In this document: positions 40,494 through 48,710 of the stretch, one piece after another | Layout of the letters: each line of letters opens with the position of its first letter | Position numbering within the stretch: position 1 is the stretch's first letter | Assembly: GCA_050485645.1 (NCBI GenBank) | Contig: JBJHBT010000006.1 | Coordinates: 98,416-162,415 of the forward strand | Length of the DNA: 64,000 nucleotides | From: JBJHBP01 sp050485645 | Lineage (GTDB): Bacteria; Pseudomonadota; Gammaproteobacteria; Steroidobacterales; Rariloculaceae | Reading direction: 5' to 3' | The notes under the pieces: generated by a model | Told to the model about the DNA's origin: nothing | What the model saw: only the letters and a program-made list of their open reading frames with translations | The model's database searches: none | Made by a program: the position numbers and the translations under genes

Positions 40494-43073
40494 CTAGTCT
40501 GTTGCTCCGACATCCCCGTCGGATTCTTCATCCTGCAACGCCTCGACACGTGCGACCCCGACCAGATGGTCCTCCGCATCCAGTCGTATGAGACGCACGC
40601 CCTGCGCGCTCCTGCCCATCACCGATACACCGGCCACCGAGGTGCGTACCAGCGTGCCTGCCATGGTGATCAGCATCAGTTCATCGGTATCCGATACCTG
40701 CAGGGCACCGACCACCCGACCGTTGCGTTCGGAAGTACGTATCGAGATCACGCCCTGTCCACCGCGCCGGTGTGCCGGAAACTCGCTGACCGGCGTACGT
40801 TTGCCATAGCCGTTTTCGGTGGCGGCGATGACGGTGGCGCCATCGGCGCCTTCCTGCAGGATGATCAGTGCGATCACCTCGTCTTCCGGACCACCCAGGC
40901 GGATGCCGCGTACACCCGCCGCCGTGCGGCCCATCTCGCGCACCTCGTTTTCAGGAAAGCGGATGGCCTTGCCGGCACTGGAAAACAGCATGATGTCCTG
41001 GCTACCGTCGGTGATGCCCGCGGCGATCAGCCGGTCGTCATCACGCAGATCCAGCGCGATGATGCCGTTGCCGCGCGGGCGCGAGAACGCACTCAGCGGC
41101 GTCTTCTTGACTGTGCCGCGGCTGGTGGCGAAGAACACGTGGCTGCCCTCGTCGAAGGTGCGAATCGGCACCACCGCATTGATGCGCTCATCCTGTTCCA
41201 GGGGCAGCAGGTTCACCAGCGGTCGCCCCCGGGCACCGGGACCGGCCTGTGGCAGCTGGTACACCTTCAGCCAGTAAACCTTGCCACGGCTGGAGAAGCA
41301 CAGCAGCGTGTCGTGCGAATTCGCCACGAACAGCCGATCGACGAAGTCATCGTCCTTCACGCGCGTGGCCGCACGACCGCGTCCGCCACGCCGCTGCGCC
41401 TGATAGTCACCAACCGGCTGCGCCTTCGCGTAACCGGCGTGCGAGAACGTCACGACCAGATCGGCCTCGGGAATCAGATCCTCGATCGTCAGATCGCTGA
41501 AGTCCTCGACGATTTCCGTGCGACGCGGATCGGCATAGCGCTCCCGCACCTCCACCAGCTCGTCGCGGATCACCGACTGCAGCCTCTCAGGGTTCGCCAG
41601 TATCTCAAGAAAACCCTGAATATTTATTACTACCTCATTGTATTCTTTGGAGATTTTGTCCTGCTCGAGGCCAGTCAACCGATGCAGCCTCAGTTCCAGA
41701 ATCGCCTGTGCCTGAACGCCGGACAGCCGGTAGCCTTCCGCCGTCAGTCCGCTCTCGTCAGCAAGATCTTCCGGCCGTGTCGCCGCCTCACCGGCGCGTT
41801 CGAGCAGATCGACCACGGCACCGGGGCGCCAGACGCGGGAGCACAGCGCAGCCCTGGCATCGGATGGTGATGCCGAAGCCTTGATCAAGGCGATCACCTC
41901 ATCGATGTTGGTCAGCGCCACCATCTGCCCTTCCAGCACATGAGCCCGTTCACGGGCCTTGCGCAGATCGAACAGCGTGCGCCGGGTCACCACTTCGCGA
42001 CGGTGGCGCAGGAAGGCTTCGAGCAGATCCTTGAGCGTTAGCAGACGCGGCTGCCCATCGACCAGCCCGACCATGTTGATGCCGAATACACTCTGCAGCG
42101 GCGTCTGCTTGTAGAGGTTGTTCAGCACCACGTCAGACAGTTCACCTCGGCGCAGTTCGATCACGACGCGCATGCCGTCCTTGTCGGACTCATCACGCAG
42201 TTCGCTGATGCCCTCCAGGCGCTTCTCGCGCACCAGTTCGGCGATCTTCTCGATCAGTCGCGCCTTGTTGACCTGGTAGGGGAGCTCGGTGATGACGATG
42301 GCTTCGCGTCCGCGTTCGTCCACCTTCTCGATGTGGGTGCGCGCGCGCACATAGATGCGGCCGCGGCCGGTAGCGTAAGCGCTGACGATGCCCTGCACGC
42401 CGTGAATCTGCGCGGCAGTGGGGAAGTCAGGCCCGGGCATCAGCTTGAGCAGTTCGGGAACGCCAAGACTGGGGTCGGCCTGCAGCGCCAGACAGGCGTC
42501 GATGACTTCGCCGAGGTTGTGTGGCGGAATATTTGTCGCCATACCCACGGCGATGCCGGACGAGCCATTGACCAGCAGGTTCGGGAATCGCGTGGGCAGC
42601 ACCGAAGGTTCGGACTCGGTCTCATCGTAGTTCGGTACGAAATTGACCGTTTCCTTGTCGATGTCGGCCAGCAGCTCCTGCGTAATCCGCGCCATGCGGA
42701 CTTCCGTGTAGCGCATTGCCGCCGGCGCATCGCCATCCACCGAACCGAAGTTGCCCTGACCATCCACCAGCACATAGCGCATGGAGAACGTCTGCGCCAT
42801 GCGCACCATCGTGTCGTAGGCGGCCGCATCGCTGTGCGGATGGTACTTGCCGATGACGTCACCGACGACGCGTGCCGACTTCTTGTAGGGTTTGCTGAAG
42901 TCGTTGCCCAGTTCACGCATTGCATACAATACGCGGCGATGAACCGGCTTCAGCCCGTCGCGTACGTCGGGTAGCGCACGCCCTACGATTACGCTCATTG
43001 CGTAATCGAGGTAGGACTGTTTCATCTCGTCTTCGAGACTGACGGGAAAGATTTCTTTTGCGGCTTCGGCCAT
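40494..43073 (-). CDS. gyrA: DNA gyrase subunit A
   Basis: 859 residues. N-terminal breakage-reunion domain with catalytic Tyr in AAMRYTEVRM (about 122) and C-terminal six-bladed beta-pinwheel that wraps DNA (GYAKAQPVGDYQAQRRGGRG is the GyrA box). The quinolone-determining region reads HPHSDAAAYDTMVRM, so E. coli positions 81 and 83 are Ser and Ala rather than Gly and Ser; Asp87 is kept. Codons at 41613-41661 are unusually AT-rich. The leader is about 200 bases with two hairpins. First gene of the operon running to lapB. Confidence 0.98.
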   Translation of the reverse strand: MAEAAKEIFPVSLEDEMKQSYLDYAMSVIVGRALPDVRDGLKPVHRRVLYAMRELGNDFSKPYKKSARVVGDVIGKYHPHSDAAAYDTMVRMAQTFSMRYVLVDGQGNFGSVDGDAPAAMRYTEVRMARITQELLADIDKETVNFVPNYDETESEPSVLPTRFPNLLVNGSSGIAVGMATNIPPHNLGEVIDACLALQADPSLGVPELLKLMPGPDFPTAAQIHGVQGIVSAYATGRGRIYVRARTHIEKVDERGREAIVITELPYQVNKARLIEKIAELVREKRLEGISELRDESDKDGMRVVIELRRGELSDVVLNNLYKQTPLQSVFGINMVGLVDGQPRLLTLKDLLEAFLRHRREVVTRRTLFDLRKARERAHVLEGQMVALTNIDEVIALIKASASPSDARAALCSRVWRPGAVVDLLERAGEAATRPEDLADESGLTAEGYRLSGVQAQAILELRLHRLTGLEQDKISKEYNEVVINIQGFLEILANPERLQSVIRDELVEVRERYADPRRTEIVEDFSDLTIEDLIPEADLVVTFSHAGYAKAQPVGDYQAQRRGGRGRAATRVKDDDFVDRLFVANSHDTLLCFSSRGKVYWLKVYQLPQAGPGARGRPLVNLLPLEQDERINAVVPIRTFDEGSHVFFATSRGTVKKTPLSAFSRPRGNGIIALDLRDDDRLIAAGITDGSQDIMLFSSAGKAIRFPENEVREMGRTAAGVRGIRLGGPEDEVIALIILQEGADGATVIAATENGYGKRTPVSEFPAHRRGGQGVISIRTSERNGRVVGALQVSDTDELMLITMAGTLVRTSVAGVSVMGRSAQGVRLIRLDAEDHLVGVARVEALQDEESDGDVGATD

Positions 43074-43106
43074 CTGGTCTGCTCATGTCACGCGTCGGAT
43101 GCGGGC

Positions 43107-43159
43107 CCGCAAGGACCCGCGCGAAGCACACGGGCAAAGCTCCGGAGGGAGCTTCCCCG
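43107..43159 (-). other. Two hairpins in the gyrA leader
   Basis: Stem 1: AAGCTCC-CTCC-GGAGCTT at about 43137-43154, extended by outer CGGG/CCCG pairs to 43131-43159. Stem 2: GCGGGTCC-TTGC-GGGCCCGC at about 43110-43130, one G-U pair. They lie 35-85 bases before the gyrA start, which has a poor ribosome binding site. Confidence 0.45.
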
Positions 43160-43272
43160 TCAGGCTTCACCGACGCAATGAGGTGTGGGTCCGCAACGCC
43201 GTTCAGGCCTGCCACCGGCCGCCTGAAATGGTCGCCACGAACGGGTTCCAAGTGCTCGAAAAACAGCCGCAA

Positions 43273-43281
43273 ATTCTACCA
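43273..43281 (-). promoter_or_regulatory. Candidate extended -10 promoter of gyrA
   Basis: TGGTAGAAT on the minus strand: TAGAAT (5/6 to TATAAT) preceded by the TGN of extended -10 promoters. The -35 region is GC-rich and poor. It predicts a 5' leader of roughly 190-195 bases. Confidence 0.45.
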
Positions 43282-43362
43282 CAATGCGCGCGGCGCGGCC
43301 TTGCGGTGACGATCCCGGACCCGACGAGGGCCGCCGGCACCTTCGGCCGGCGGCCTTGGCGA

Positions 43363-43368
43363 TATACT
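43363..43368 (+). promoter_or_regulatory. -10 element of the mtaD operon
   Basis: TATACT (5/6), 32 bases before the mtaD ATG. The -35 position overlaps the 3' arm of the strong GC hairpin and matches consensus poorly. Confidence 0.4.
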
Positions 43369-43400
43369 CCGTCCGTCGCCCATGGCACCGAGATGATCCG

Positions 43401-44720
43401 ATGAAACAACGCATCGATGCGTTGATCCTGCCGCGCTGGACTGTCGATGTTGACCCGGAAGTCACCGTTCGCGAAGGACTCGCGCTGGCCGTGGACAATG
43501 GCCGCATACTGGACCTGCTGCCCCAGGCGCAGGCACAGGCCCGCTACGAACCGGACGCGTGGCATCAACGGCCCGACCACGTGTTGATGCCGGGCCTGAT
43601 CAACGCCCACTGCCATGCGGGTATGAGTCTGATGCGCGGCTATGCCGATGACATCCCGCTCAGGCAGTGGCTGGAGCAGCGCATCTGGCCGGCCGAGGCC
43701 CGCCTGGTGTCGCCCCGCTTCGCGGCCGACGGAGCGCGTCTGGCCATCGCCGAGATGCTGCGCGGCGGCATCACCTGCTTCGCGGACATGTACTACTTCC
43801 CCGATACCGTTGCCGAAACGGCACTGGAATCCGGCATCCGCGTCGCGATCGGCATGATCGCGCTGGAGTTCCCGACGGCCTGGGCCGCGTCGGCCGAGGA
43901 GTACATATCGAAGGGCCTGGAGGTCCACGATCGCTTCAGGAGCGATGCGCTCGTGACGACCACCTTCGCGCCCCACGCACCCTATACCGTCGCCGACGAG
44001 ACATTCAGCCGCATTCGTCGTCTGGCCGATGAGCTGGAAGTCCCGATCCACATGCACCTTCACGAAACCGCCGACGAAGTGACTGACGCGGTTCGCCTGC
44101 ACGGTGAACGGCCCCTCGCCCGACTGGACCGGCTGGGCATCGTCACGCCCTCGCTGATGGCGGTGCACGCAACGCAACTGGATGCGGACGAGATCGGGAT
44201 GCTGGCAGAAGCCGGCGCCAGCGTCGTGCATTGCCCGCGATCGAACCTGAAGCTGGCCAGCGGTGCCTGCCCCGCCGCGGCCCTGTTGGCTGCCGGCGTC
44301 AATGTTGCCCTGGGGACGGACGGTGCGGCCAGCAACAATCGCCTCGATCTGTTCTCTGAAATGCAGCAGGCCGCCCTGCTGGGCAAACTGGTGGCGAAAG
44401 ACGCGCGCGCCATTCCGGCCGGCACCGCGCTGCGCATGGCCACCATCAACGGTGCGCGGGCACTGGGGCTGGCCGACGAAACCGGTTCTCTGGCGTCCGG
44501 CAAGTCGGCGGACATGATCTGCGTGCGCTTCGACCAGCTGTTCGATGAGCCGATACTCGATCCCCTGTCGGCTCTGGTTTACTCTGCGTCCCGTGACTCG
44601 GTCACCGACGTCTGGATCGCGGGTGAGCACCTTGTTGCCGGCAGCCGCCTGCAACGCATTGACCAGGAAGAAATCCGTGCCATTACCAGCACCTGGGCAT
44701 CAAAGTTGATGGACAACTGA
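43401..44720 (+). CDS. mtaD: 5-methylthioadenosine/S-adenosylhomocysteine deaminase
   Basis: 439 residues from ATG 43401; the frame is open to 43284, but the extension is not conserved-looking. Amidohydrolase fold with metal ligands HCHAGMSL (His70, His72), a later His in FAPHAPYTV, HLHETADEV and the Asp in ALGTDGAASNNRLDL. It deaminates methylthioadenosine or S-adenosylhomocysteine. First gene of the mtaD-ubiG-phosphatase-yciK operon, 4 bases before ubiG. The coupling to UbiG makes sense because UbiG releases S-adenosylhomocysteine. Confidence 0.93.
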   Translation: MKQRIDALILPRWTVDVDPEVTVREGLALAVDNGRILDLLPQAQAQARYEPDAWHQRPDHVLMPGLINAHCHAGMSLMRGYADDIPLRQWLEQRIWPAEARLVSPRFAADGARLAIAEMLRGGITCFADMYYFPDTVAETALESGIRVAIGMIALEFPTAWAASAEEYISKGLEVHDRFRSDALVTTTFAPHAPYTVADETFSRIRRLADELEVPIHMHLHETADEVTDAVRLHGERPLARLDRLGIVTPSLMAVHATQLDADEIGMLAEAGASVVHCPRSNLKLASGACPAAALLAAGVNVALGTDGAASNNRLDLFSEMQQAALLGKLVAKDARAIPAGTALRMATINGARALGLADETGSLASGKSADMICVRFDQLFDEPILDPLSALVYSASRDSVTDVWIAGEHLVAGSRLQRIDQEEIRAITSTWASKLMDN

Positions 44721-44724
44721 ACGC

Positions 44725-45450
44725 ATGCAAACACACCCGACAGATTCAGCCAACGTCGATCGCGGCGAACTGGACAGGTTCGCCGCGCTTGCTTCGCAAT
44801 GGTGGGATCCGGCAGGCCCGCTCCGGACCCTGCACGACATCAACCCTCTGCGCGTGGATTACATCTGCCGCCACGCCTCCGTTGACGGAGCCCGGGTACT
44901 CGACATTGGCTGCGGCGGCGGCCTGCTGAGCGAGGCACTGGCCAGGCGCGGAGCACAGGTCACCGGCATCGACCTCGCTGCCGACAGCATCGCCGTGGCA
45001 ACCGAACATGCGCTCGCGGAGGGCCTGCGCATCAACTATCAGACAGCCAGTGCCGAATCCCTGGCCGCACAGGCGCCGGGTGAATTCGATATCGTCACCT
45101 GCCTGGAGCTGCTGGAACACGTGCCCGATCCCGCTCGGGTCGTCACCGCCTGCGCGCAGGCGGTACGGCCTGGCGGCACGGTCTTCTTCTCCACGATCAA
45201 CCGCAACCTGAAGAGTTTCCTGCTCGCAATCGTTGCCGCCGAACACGTACTGCAGCTGATACCCAAAGGTACGCACGAATACCTGAAGCTGATCCGTCCG
45301 AGCGAACTGGACCGCTGGTGCCGCGACGCCGGGCTGACGCTGCGCAACCTCAGCGGCCTGCACCTGAATCCGCTCACGCGCACCTACAGGCTCGGCGGAA
45401 ATGTCGACGTCAACTACCTCGTATGGACGCAACGGGTCGACGAATCATGA
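44725..45450 (+). CDS. ubiG: Ubiquinone biosynthesis O-methyltransferase
   Basis: 241 residues. SAM-binding motif VLDIGCGGGLLSEALARRGA near 58-77, preceded by FAALASQWWDPAGPLRTLHDINPLR and followed by CLELLEHVPDP and FFSTINRNLKSFLLAI, all diagnostic for UbiG. It carries out both O-methylations of ubiquinone synthesis. Its TGA overlaps the next ATG (ATGA). Confidence 0.97.
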   Translation: MQTHPTDSANVDRGELDRFAALASQWWDPAGPLRTLHDINPLRVDYICRHASVDGARVLDIGCGGGLLSEALARRGAQVTGIDLAADSIAVATEHALAEGLRINYQTASAESLAAQAPGEFDIVTCLELLEHVPDPARVVTACAQAVRPGGTVFFSTINRNLKSFLLAIVAAEHVLQLIPKGTHEYLKLIRPSELDRWCRDAGLTLRNLSGLHLNPLTRTYRLGGNVDVNYLVWTQRVDES

Positions 45451-46175
45451 CGCTACAGGCGGTGCTGTTTGATCTGGACGGCACCCTCGTTGATACGGCA
45501 CCCGATCTGGTCGCCGTGCTCAATCGGTTGCTGCGCGAGGAAGGGCAGCGGCTCATGCCCTACGCGATTGCGCGCAACGAGGTTTCGAACGGCGCACTGG
45601 GTCTGATAAGACTGGGATTCGGAACCGATCTGGCGCAGTCCCGGTGCGAAGCGCTCCGTGCCCGGTTTCTCGAGATCTACCAGGATTCTATATGCAATAA
45701 TTCGTTATTATTCAGTGGCATTAGAGATATATTTAATGCATTAAATGATCATGGGATTCGCTGGGGCATCGTCACCAACAAGCCCCGCGCGTTCACCGAA
45801 CCGTTGCTCGCGATGCTTGCTCTGCGCCCCGATCACGGCTGCGTCGTCAGCGGCGACAGCCTGCCGCAGCGCAAGCCGCACCCCGCCCCCCTGCTGCTCG
45901 CTGCCGATATGCTGGATTGCCCCGCAGAACAATGCGCCTACATCGGCGACGCCCTCCGCGACATCGAAGCCGGTCGCGCTGCCGGCATGATCACCGTGGC
46001 GGCGCTGTGGGGCTACATTCGTCAGGGTGAGGCGCCTGCGGACTGGGGTGCAGACATCGTGATCCGTCGCCCCGCCGACATCAGAGACATGCTCCGTCGC
46101 TGGCCGGCGGCAGCACGCCCGAGGAGCGGCCATAGCGGAGTCCTGATGCCCGCGACAACTTACTCTGGAGACTGA
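45447..46175 (+). CDS. HAD phosphatase of the Gph/MupP type
   Basis: 242 residues from ATG 45447, overlapping ubiG by 4 bases. HAD motifs: FDLDGTLVDTAPDL (Asp9, Asp11), WGIVTNKP near 106, RKPHPAPLLLAA near 150 and YIGDALRDIEAGRAAG near 172. Similar to phosphoglycolate phosphatase, but in Pseudomonas the gene in exactly this position (ubiG-X-yciK) is mupP, the N-acetylmuramic acid 6-phosphate phosphatase of cell-wall recycling. The context favours MupP, the sequence alone does not decide. Codons at 45684-45758 are about one quarter GC, strikingly unlike the rest of the gene. Confidence 0.9.
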   Translation: MTLQAVLFDLDGTLVDTAPDLVAVLNRLLREEGQRLMPYAIARNEVSNGALGLIRLGFGTDLAQSRCEALRARFLEIYQDSICNNSLLFSGIRDIFNALNDHGIRWGIVTNKPRAFTEPLLAMLALRPDHGCVVSGDSLPQRKPHPAPLLLAADMLDCPAEQCAYIGDALRDIEAGRAAGMITVAALWGYIRQGEAPADWGADIVIRRPADIRDMLRRWPAAARPRSGHSGVLMPATTYSGD

Positions 46176-46178
46176 CCG

Positions 46179-46943
46179 TTGAACAATGCTTCTTTGCCGG
46201 CCGGGTTCGCACCCTCTTCCGAAATCCTGGCCGATCGCGTCGTCCTGGTGACCGGCGCAACGTCCGGCATCGGCCGTGCCGTTGCCACGGATCTCGTGCG
46301 CCATGGCGCCACTGTGGTGCTCCACGGGCGCAGCGAAAAAAAACTCCAGGCGCTCTACGAGGAACTGTGCACGCTGGGACCGGAACCGGCGGTTGCGCAC
46401 CTCGACCTTGAGCGCGCGCAGGGCGCAGAGTACCAGGCGCTGGTCGATGCGCTGGAAGACCGCTTCGGCCGGCTGGACGGGCTGCTCCACAATGCCGGCA
46501 TACTTGGCGACCGCAGCCCCGTGGAACATTACGACATCGGGCTGTGGCAGCGTGTCATGCATGTGAATCTGAATACGACGTTCATCCTGACGCGATGCCT
46601 GCTGCCCCTGCTGCGCGCATCCGCCGATGCCTCACTGCTGTTGACCACCAGCGGCGTTGGCAGCGAAGGGCGAGCTTTCTGGGGCGCCTACTCGGTTTCC
46701 AAGTTCGGCACCGAAGCCCTGACCCAGATACTGGCACAGGAACTGGAGAACACGACGGTGCGGGTCAACTGCATCAATCCGGGCGCCACCCGGACCAACA
46801 TGCGTCGCAAAGCCTACCCGGCAGAAGACCCGCGAACGCTGCAGGCCCCCGAAGACATTACGCCCACCTACCTGTATCTGCTCAGTGCAGCCAGCCGCGG
46901 GGTATCTGGCGAGCGGTTCAACGCCCAGGCCGCGGCTTCCTGA
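46179..46943 (+). CDS. yciK: Short-chain dehydrogenase YciK
   Basis: 254 residues from TTG 46179, 8 bases after TGGAG; no ATG fits. Rossmann motif VVLVTGATSGIGRAVA near 21-36, NAG in LLHNAGILGDRSPVE, and catalytic Ser-Tyr-Lys (TTSGVG, AYSVSKFG). The order ubiG-phosphatase-yciK is conserved; the physiological substrate of YciK is not established. Its last 26 bases overlap the end of rluB on the other strand. Confidence 0.92.
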   Translation: MNNASLPAGFAPSSEILADRVVLVTGATSGIGRAVATDLVRHGATVVLHGRSEKKLQALYEELCTLGPEPAVAHLDLERAQGAEYQALVDALEDRFGRLDGLLHNAGILGDRSPVEHYDIGLWQRVMHVNLNTTFILTRCLLPLLRASADASLLLTTSGVGSEGRAFWGAYSVSKFGTEALTQILAQELENTTVRVNCINPGATRTNMRRKAYPAEDPRTLQAPEDITPTYLYLLSAASRGVSGERFNAQAAAS

Positions 46944-47817
46944 CCCCTGAACGTGCCCTTGGCGCTGACCTTGGCCCCGGCTTTGGCGCTGACCCTGGCC
47001 CTGGCCCTGGCCCTGGCCGGGACGGCAGTTTGCCCGTAGGAGCCGGCAGGCGAACGGCGGCATACAGTGCGGCCAGTTCCTCACCGCTGAGGAGTCGACT
47101 CTCGCCGCGACGCAGTCTGCCGAGGGCCACCGGGCCATAGCGCACGCGTATCAGGCGGCCCACCGTCAGGCCAACGCTCTCGAACACCCGACGCACTTCA
47201 CGGTTGCGGCCTTCTCGAAGCGTCACCCGGTACCAGACATTGCGTCCGGTTCCGCCCTCGGGGACGACGTTCTCGAAGCGTGCCAGACCATCCTCCAGCG
47301 CTACCCCCTGAGTGACACGTTGCAGTTGCGAGTCGTCCGGCTGCGACATCAGGCGTACCGCATACTCGCGCTCAATCTCGTAGGACGGGTGCATGAGACG
47401 GTGTGCCAGCTCACCGTCTGTCGTGAACAGCAGCAGTCCGTGGGTGTTGACGTCCAGACGGCCGACGTTGATCCATCGGCCCTGTCGCAACGTCGGCAAC
47501 GATTCGAATACTGTCGGGCGACCTTCCGGATCACTGCGCGTGGTGACCTCGCCCGCCGGTTTGTTGTACAGCAGCACGCGATCACGCTGCTTCGCGGCTG
47601 CCGGGCTGGCAAGCCGAACGGCGCGCCCGTTGACGAGTATGCTGTCGGTTCCGCTGATGCGGTCACCCAGCGTCGCCCTGCGCCCGTTCACGGAAATTCG
47701 GCCCTCGGCGATCCAGCGTTCGATCTCCCGTCGGGATGCAATGCCGGCATTCGCCAGGACTTTCTGAATTCTCTCGGCCAGCTTAAGGTGACTCCGTACG
47801 TGGTTGCGTCTCAGCAT
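46918..47817 (-). CDS. rluB: 23S rRNA pseudouridine-2605 synthase RluB
   Basis: 299 residues from ATG 47817. S4 RNA-binding domain (KLAERIQKVLANAGIASRREIERWIAEGRISVNG) and the RsuA-family catalytic core (VGRLDVNTHGLLLFTTDGELAHRLMHP with the catalytic Asp, REGRNREVRRVFE). The C-terminus is a disordered Gly/Pro/Arg tail encoded by short repeats near 46960-47030. The start lies inside scpB, overlapping it by 35 bases; the frame stays open to 48090 through the scpB repeats but reads Pro-Asn repeats there, which I treat as non-coding. Codons are otherwise normal. Confidence 0.93.
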   Translation of the reverse strand: MLRRNHVRSHLKLAERIQKVLANAGIASRREIERWIAEGRISVNGRRATLGDRISGTDSILVNGRAVRLASPAAAKQRDRVLLYNKPAGEVTTRSDPEGRPTVFESLPTLRQGRWINVGRLDVNTHGLLLFTTDGELAHRLMHPSYEIEREYAVRLMSQPDDSQLQRVTQGVALEDGLARFENVVPEGGTGRNVWYRVTLREGRNREVRRVFESVGLTVGRLIRVRYGPVALGRLRRGESRLLSGEELAALYAAVRLPAPTGKLPSRPGPGPGPGSAPKPGPRSAPRARSGVRKPRPGR

Positions 47818-48706
47818 CTGAGTCTGGATCTGATTCGGGTCCGGGTCCGGGTCCGGGTCCGAACTCAGGTTCGGGTTCGGGTTCGGATTCGGGCTCAGAT
47901 TCGGATTCGGATTCGGATTCGGATTCGGGTTCGAGCTCAGATTCGGGCTCGGGCGCGGGCTCGGGCTCGGATTCGGATTCGGACGCAGAGTCAGGTTGAC
48001 TGTCGGCTGCGGTTTCAGCCCCGGCTTCGCTTTCACCTTCGGAAGCAGCACTGGTTTCCGATGCCGTTTCCGCTTCGGAATCAACGACAACGGACGCTTC
48101 CTCCGCGGCGCCTTCGAGGGCCTCGCGCGCCTCTCGCAACGACTCGACCAGATCGGTCTGCGGGCTTTCCTCCGGCGTCCAGTCCCTGATCTCGGCCAGC
48201 GGCGGCAACTCGTCGAGGCGCCTCAGTCCGAAGTAGTCCAGAAACTCACGCGTAGTGCCGAACATGGCCGGCTTGCCCGGGACATCCCTGTGTCCGACGA
48301 CCCGCACCCAGCCACGTTCCATCAGTGTCCGCATGATGTTCGTACTGACCGCGACACCGCGCACCTCCTCGATCTCTCCGCGCGTAATCGGCTGGCGATA
48401 TGCCACCAGTGCCAGCGTCTCGAGCAGGGCCCTGGTATAGCGCGGAGCACGCTCCTCCCACAAAGGCATCAGCCAGTCACCCATCGTGCGTTTGACCTGC
48501 ACCCGATAGCCGCTGGCCACTTCCTTCAGCTCGATACCGCGCCCGTCGTAGTCGATACCCAATGCTTCCAGTGCGTCACGCAGCTCCTGGCGCTCAAGTT
48601 TCGTTCCCCGCGAGGAAAACAGCTCTCCGAGCTTTTCCAGCGTCAACGGTCGTCGCGCTGCCAGCAGGGCTGCTTCGATTACATGCTTGATTTCTGTTGT
48701 GTCCAT
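47783..48706 (-). CDS. scpB: Segregation and condensation protein B with long acidic tail
   Basis: 307 residues from ATG 48706, 4 bases after scpA; an upstream extension in frame overlaps scpA. Two winged-helix domains (about 5-80 and 85-160) carry IKHVIEAALLAARRPLTLEKL, ALLETLALVAYRQPITRGEIEEVRG and FGTTREFLDYFGL, the standard ScpB. From about residue 195 a disordered Glu/Ser/Pro/Asp tail follows, over 100 residues long, ending in ES/EP/GP repeats encoded by the hexanucleotide array at 47832-47990. ScpB binds ScpA and SMC/MukB-like condensin for chromosome segregation. Confidence 0.94.
   Translation of the reverse strand: MDTTEIKHVIEAALLAARRPLTLEKLGELFSSRGTKLERQELRDALEALGIDYDGRGIELKEVASGYRVQVKRTMGDWLMPLWEERAPRYTRALLETLALVAYRQPITRGEIEEVRGVAVSTNIMRTLMERGWVRVVGHRDVPGKPAMFGTTREFLDYFGLRRLDELPPLAEIRDWTPEESPQTDLVESLREAREALEGAAEEASVVVDSEAETASETSAASEGESEAGAETAADSQPDSASESESEPEPAPEPESELEPESESESESESEPESEPEPEPEFGPGPGPGPESDPDSDAETQPRTESP
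47832..47990. repeat. Hexanucleotide tandem repeat in the scpB tail
   Basis: About 160 bases of degenerate 6-base units (GATTCG, GGTTCG, GGCTCG, GGGTCC on the plus strand). They encode Glu-Ser/Glu-Pro repeats in scpB and, read one frame over, Pro-Asn repeats that run in frame into rluB. Six-base slippage keeps the scpB frame; other slippage would not. Confidence 0.85.
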
Positions 48707-48710
48707 TGAA

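Larger units (their letters stand above)
43074..43400. other. Divergent gyrA / mtaD control region
   Basis: 327 bases. Toward gyrA it holds an extended -10 (43273-43281) and two leader hairpins (43107-43159). Toward mtaD it holds a GC-rich hairpin with 9-bp arms (43329-43337 and 43347-43355) and TATACT at 43363-43368. No gene is seen. Confidence 0.55.

Noticed and set aside
43329..43355. Strong GC hairpin before mtaD as a terminator
   Set aside because: No T-run on either side and no gene ends there; it is more likely part of the promoter region.
47818..48090. Upstream extension of rluB reading Pro-Asn repeats
   Set aside because: It overlaps the scpB tail, is pure repeat in a shifted frame, and RluB homology begins at the S4 domain just after ATG 47817.
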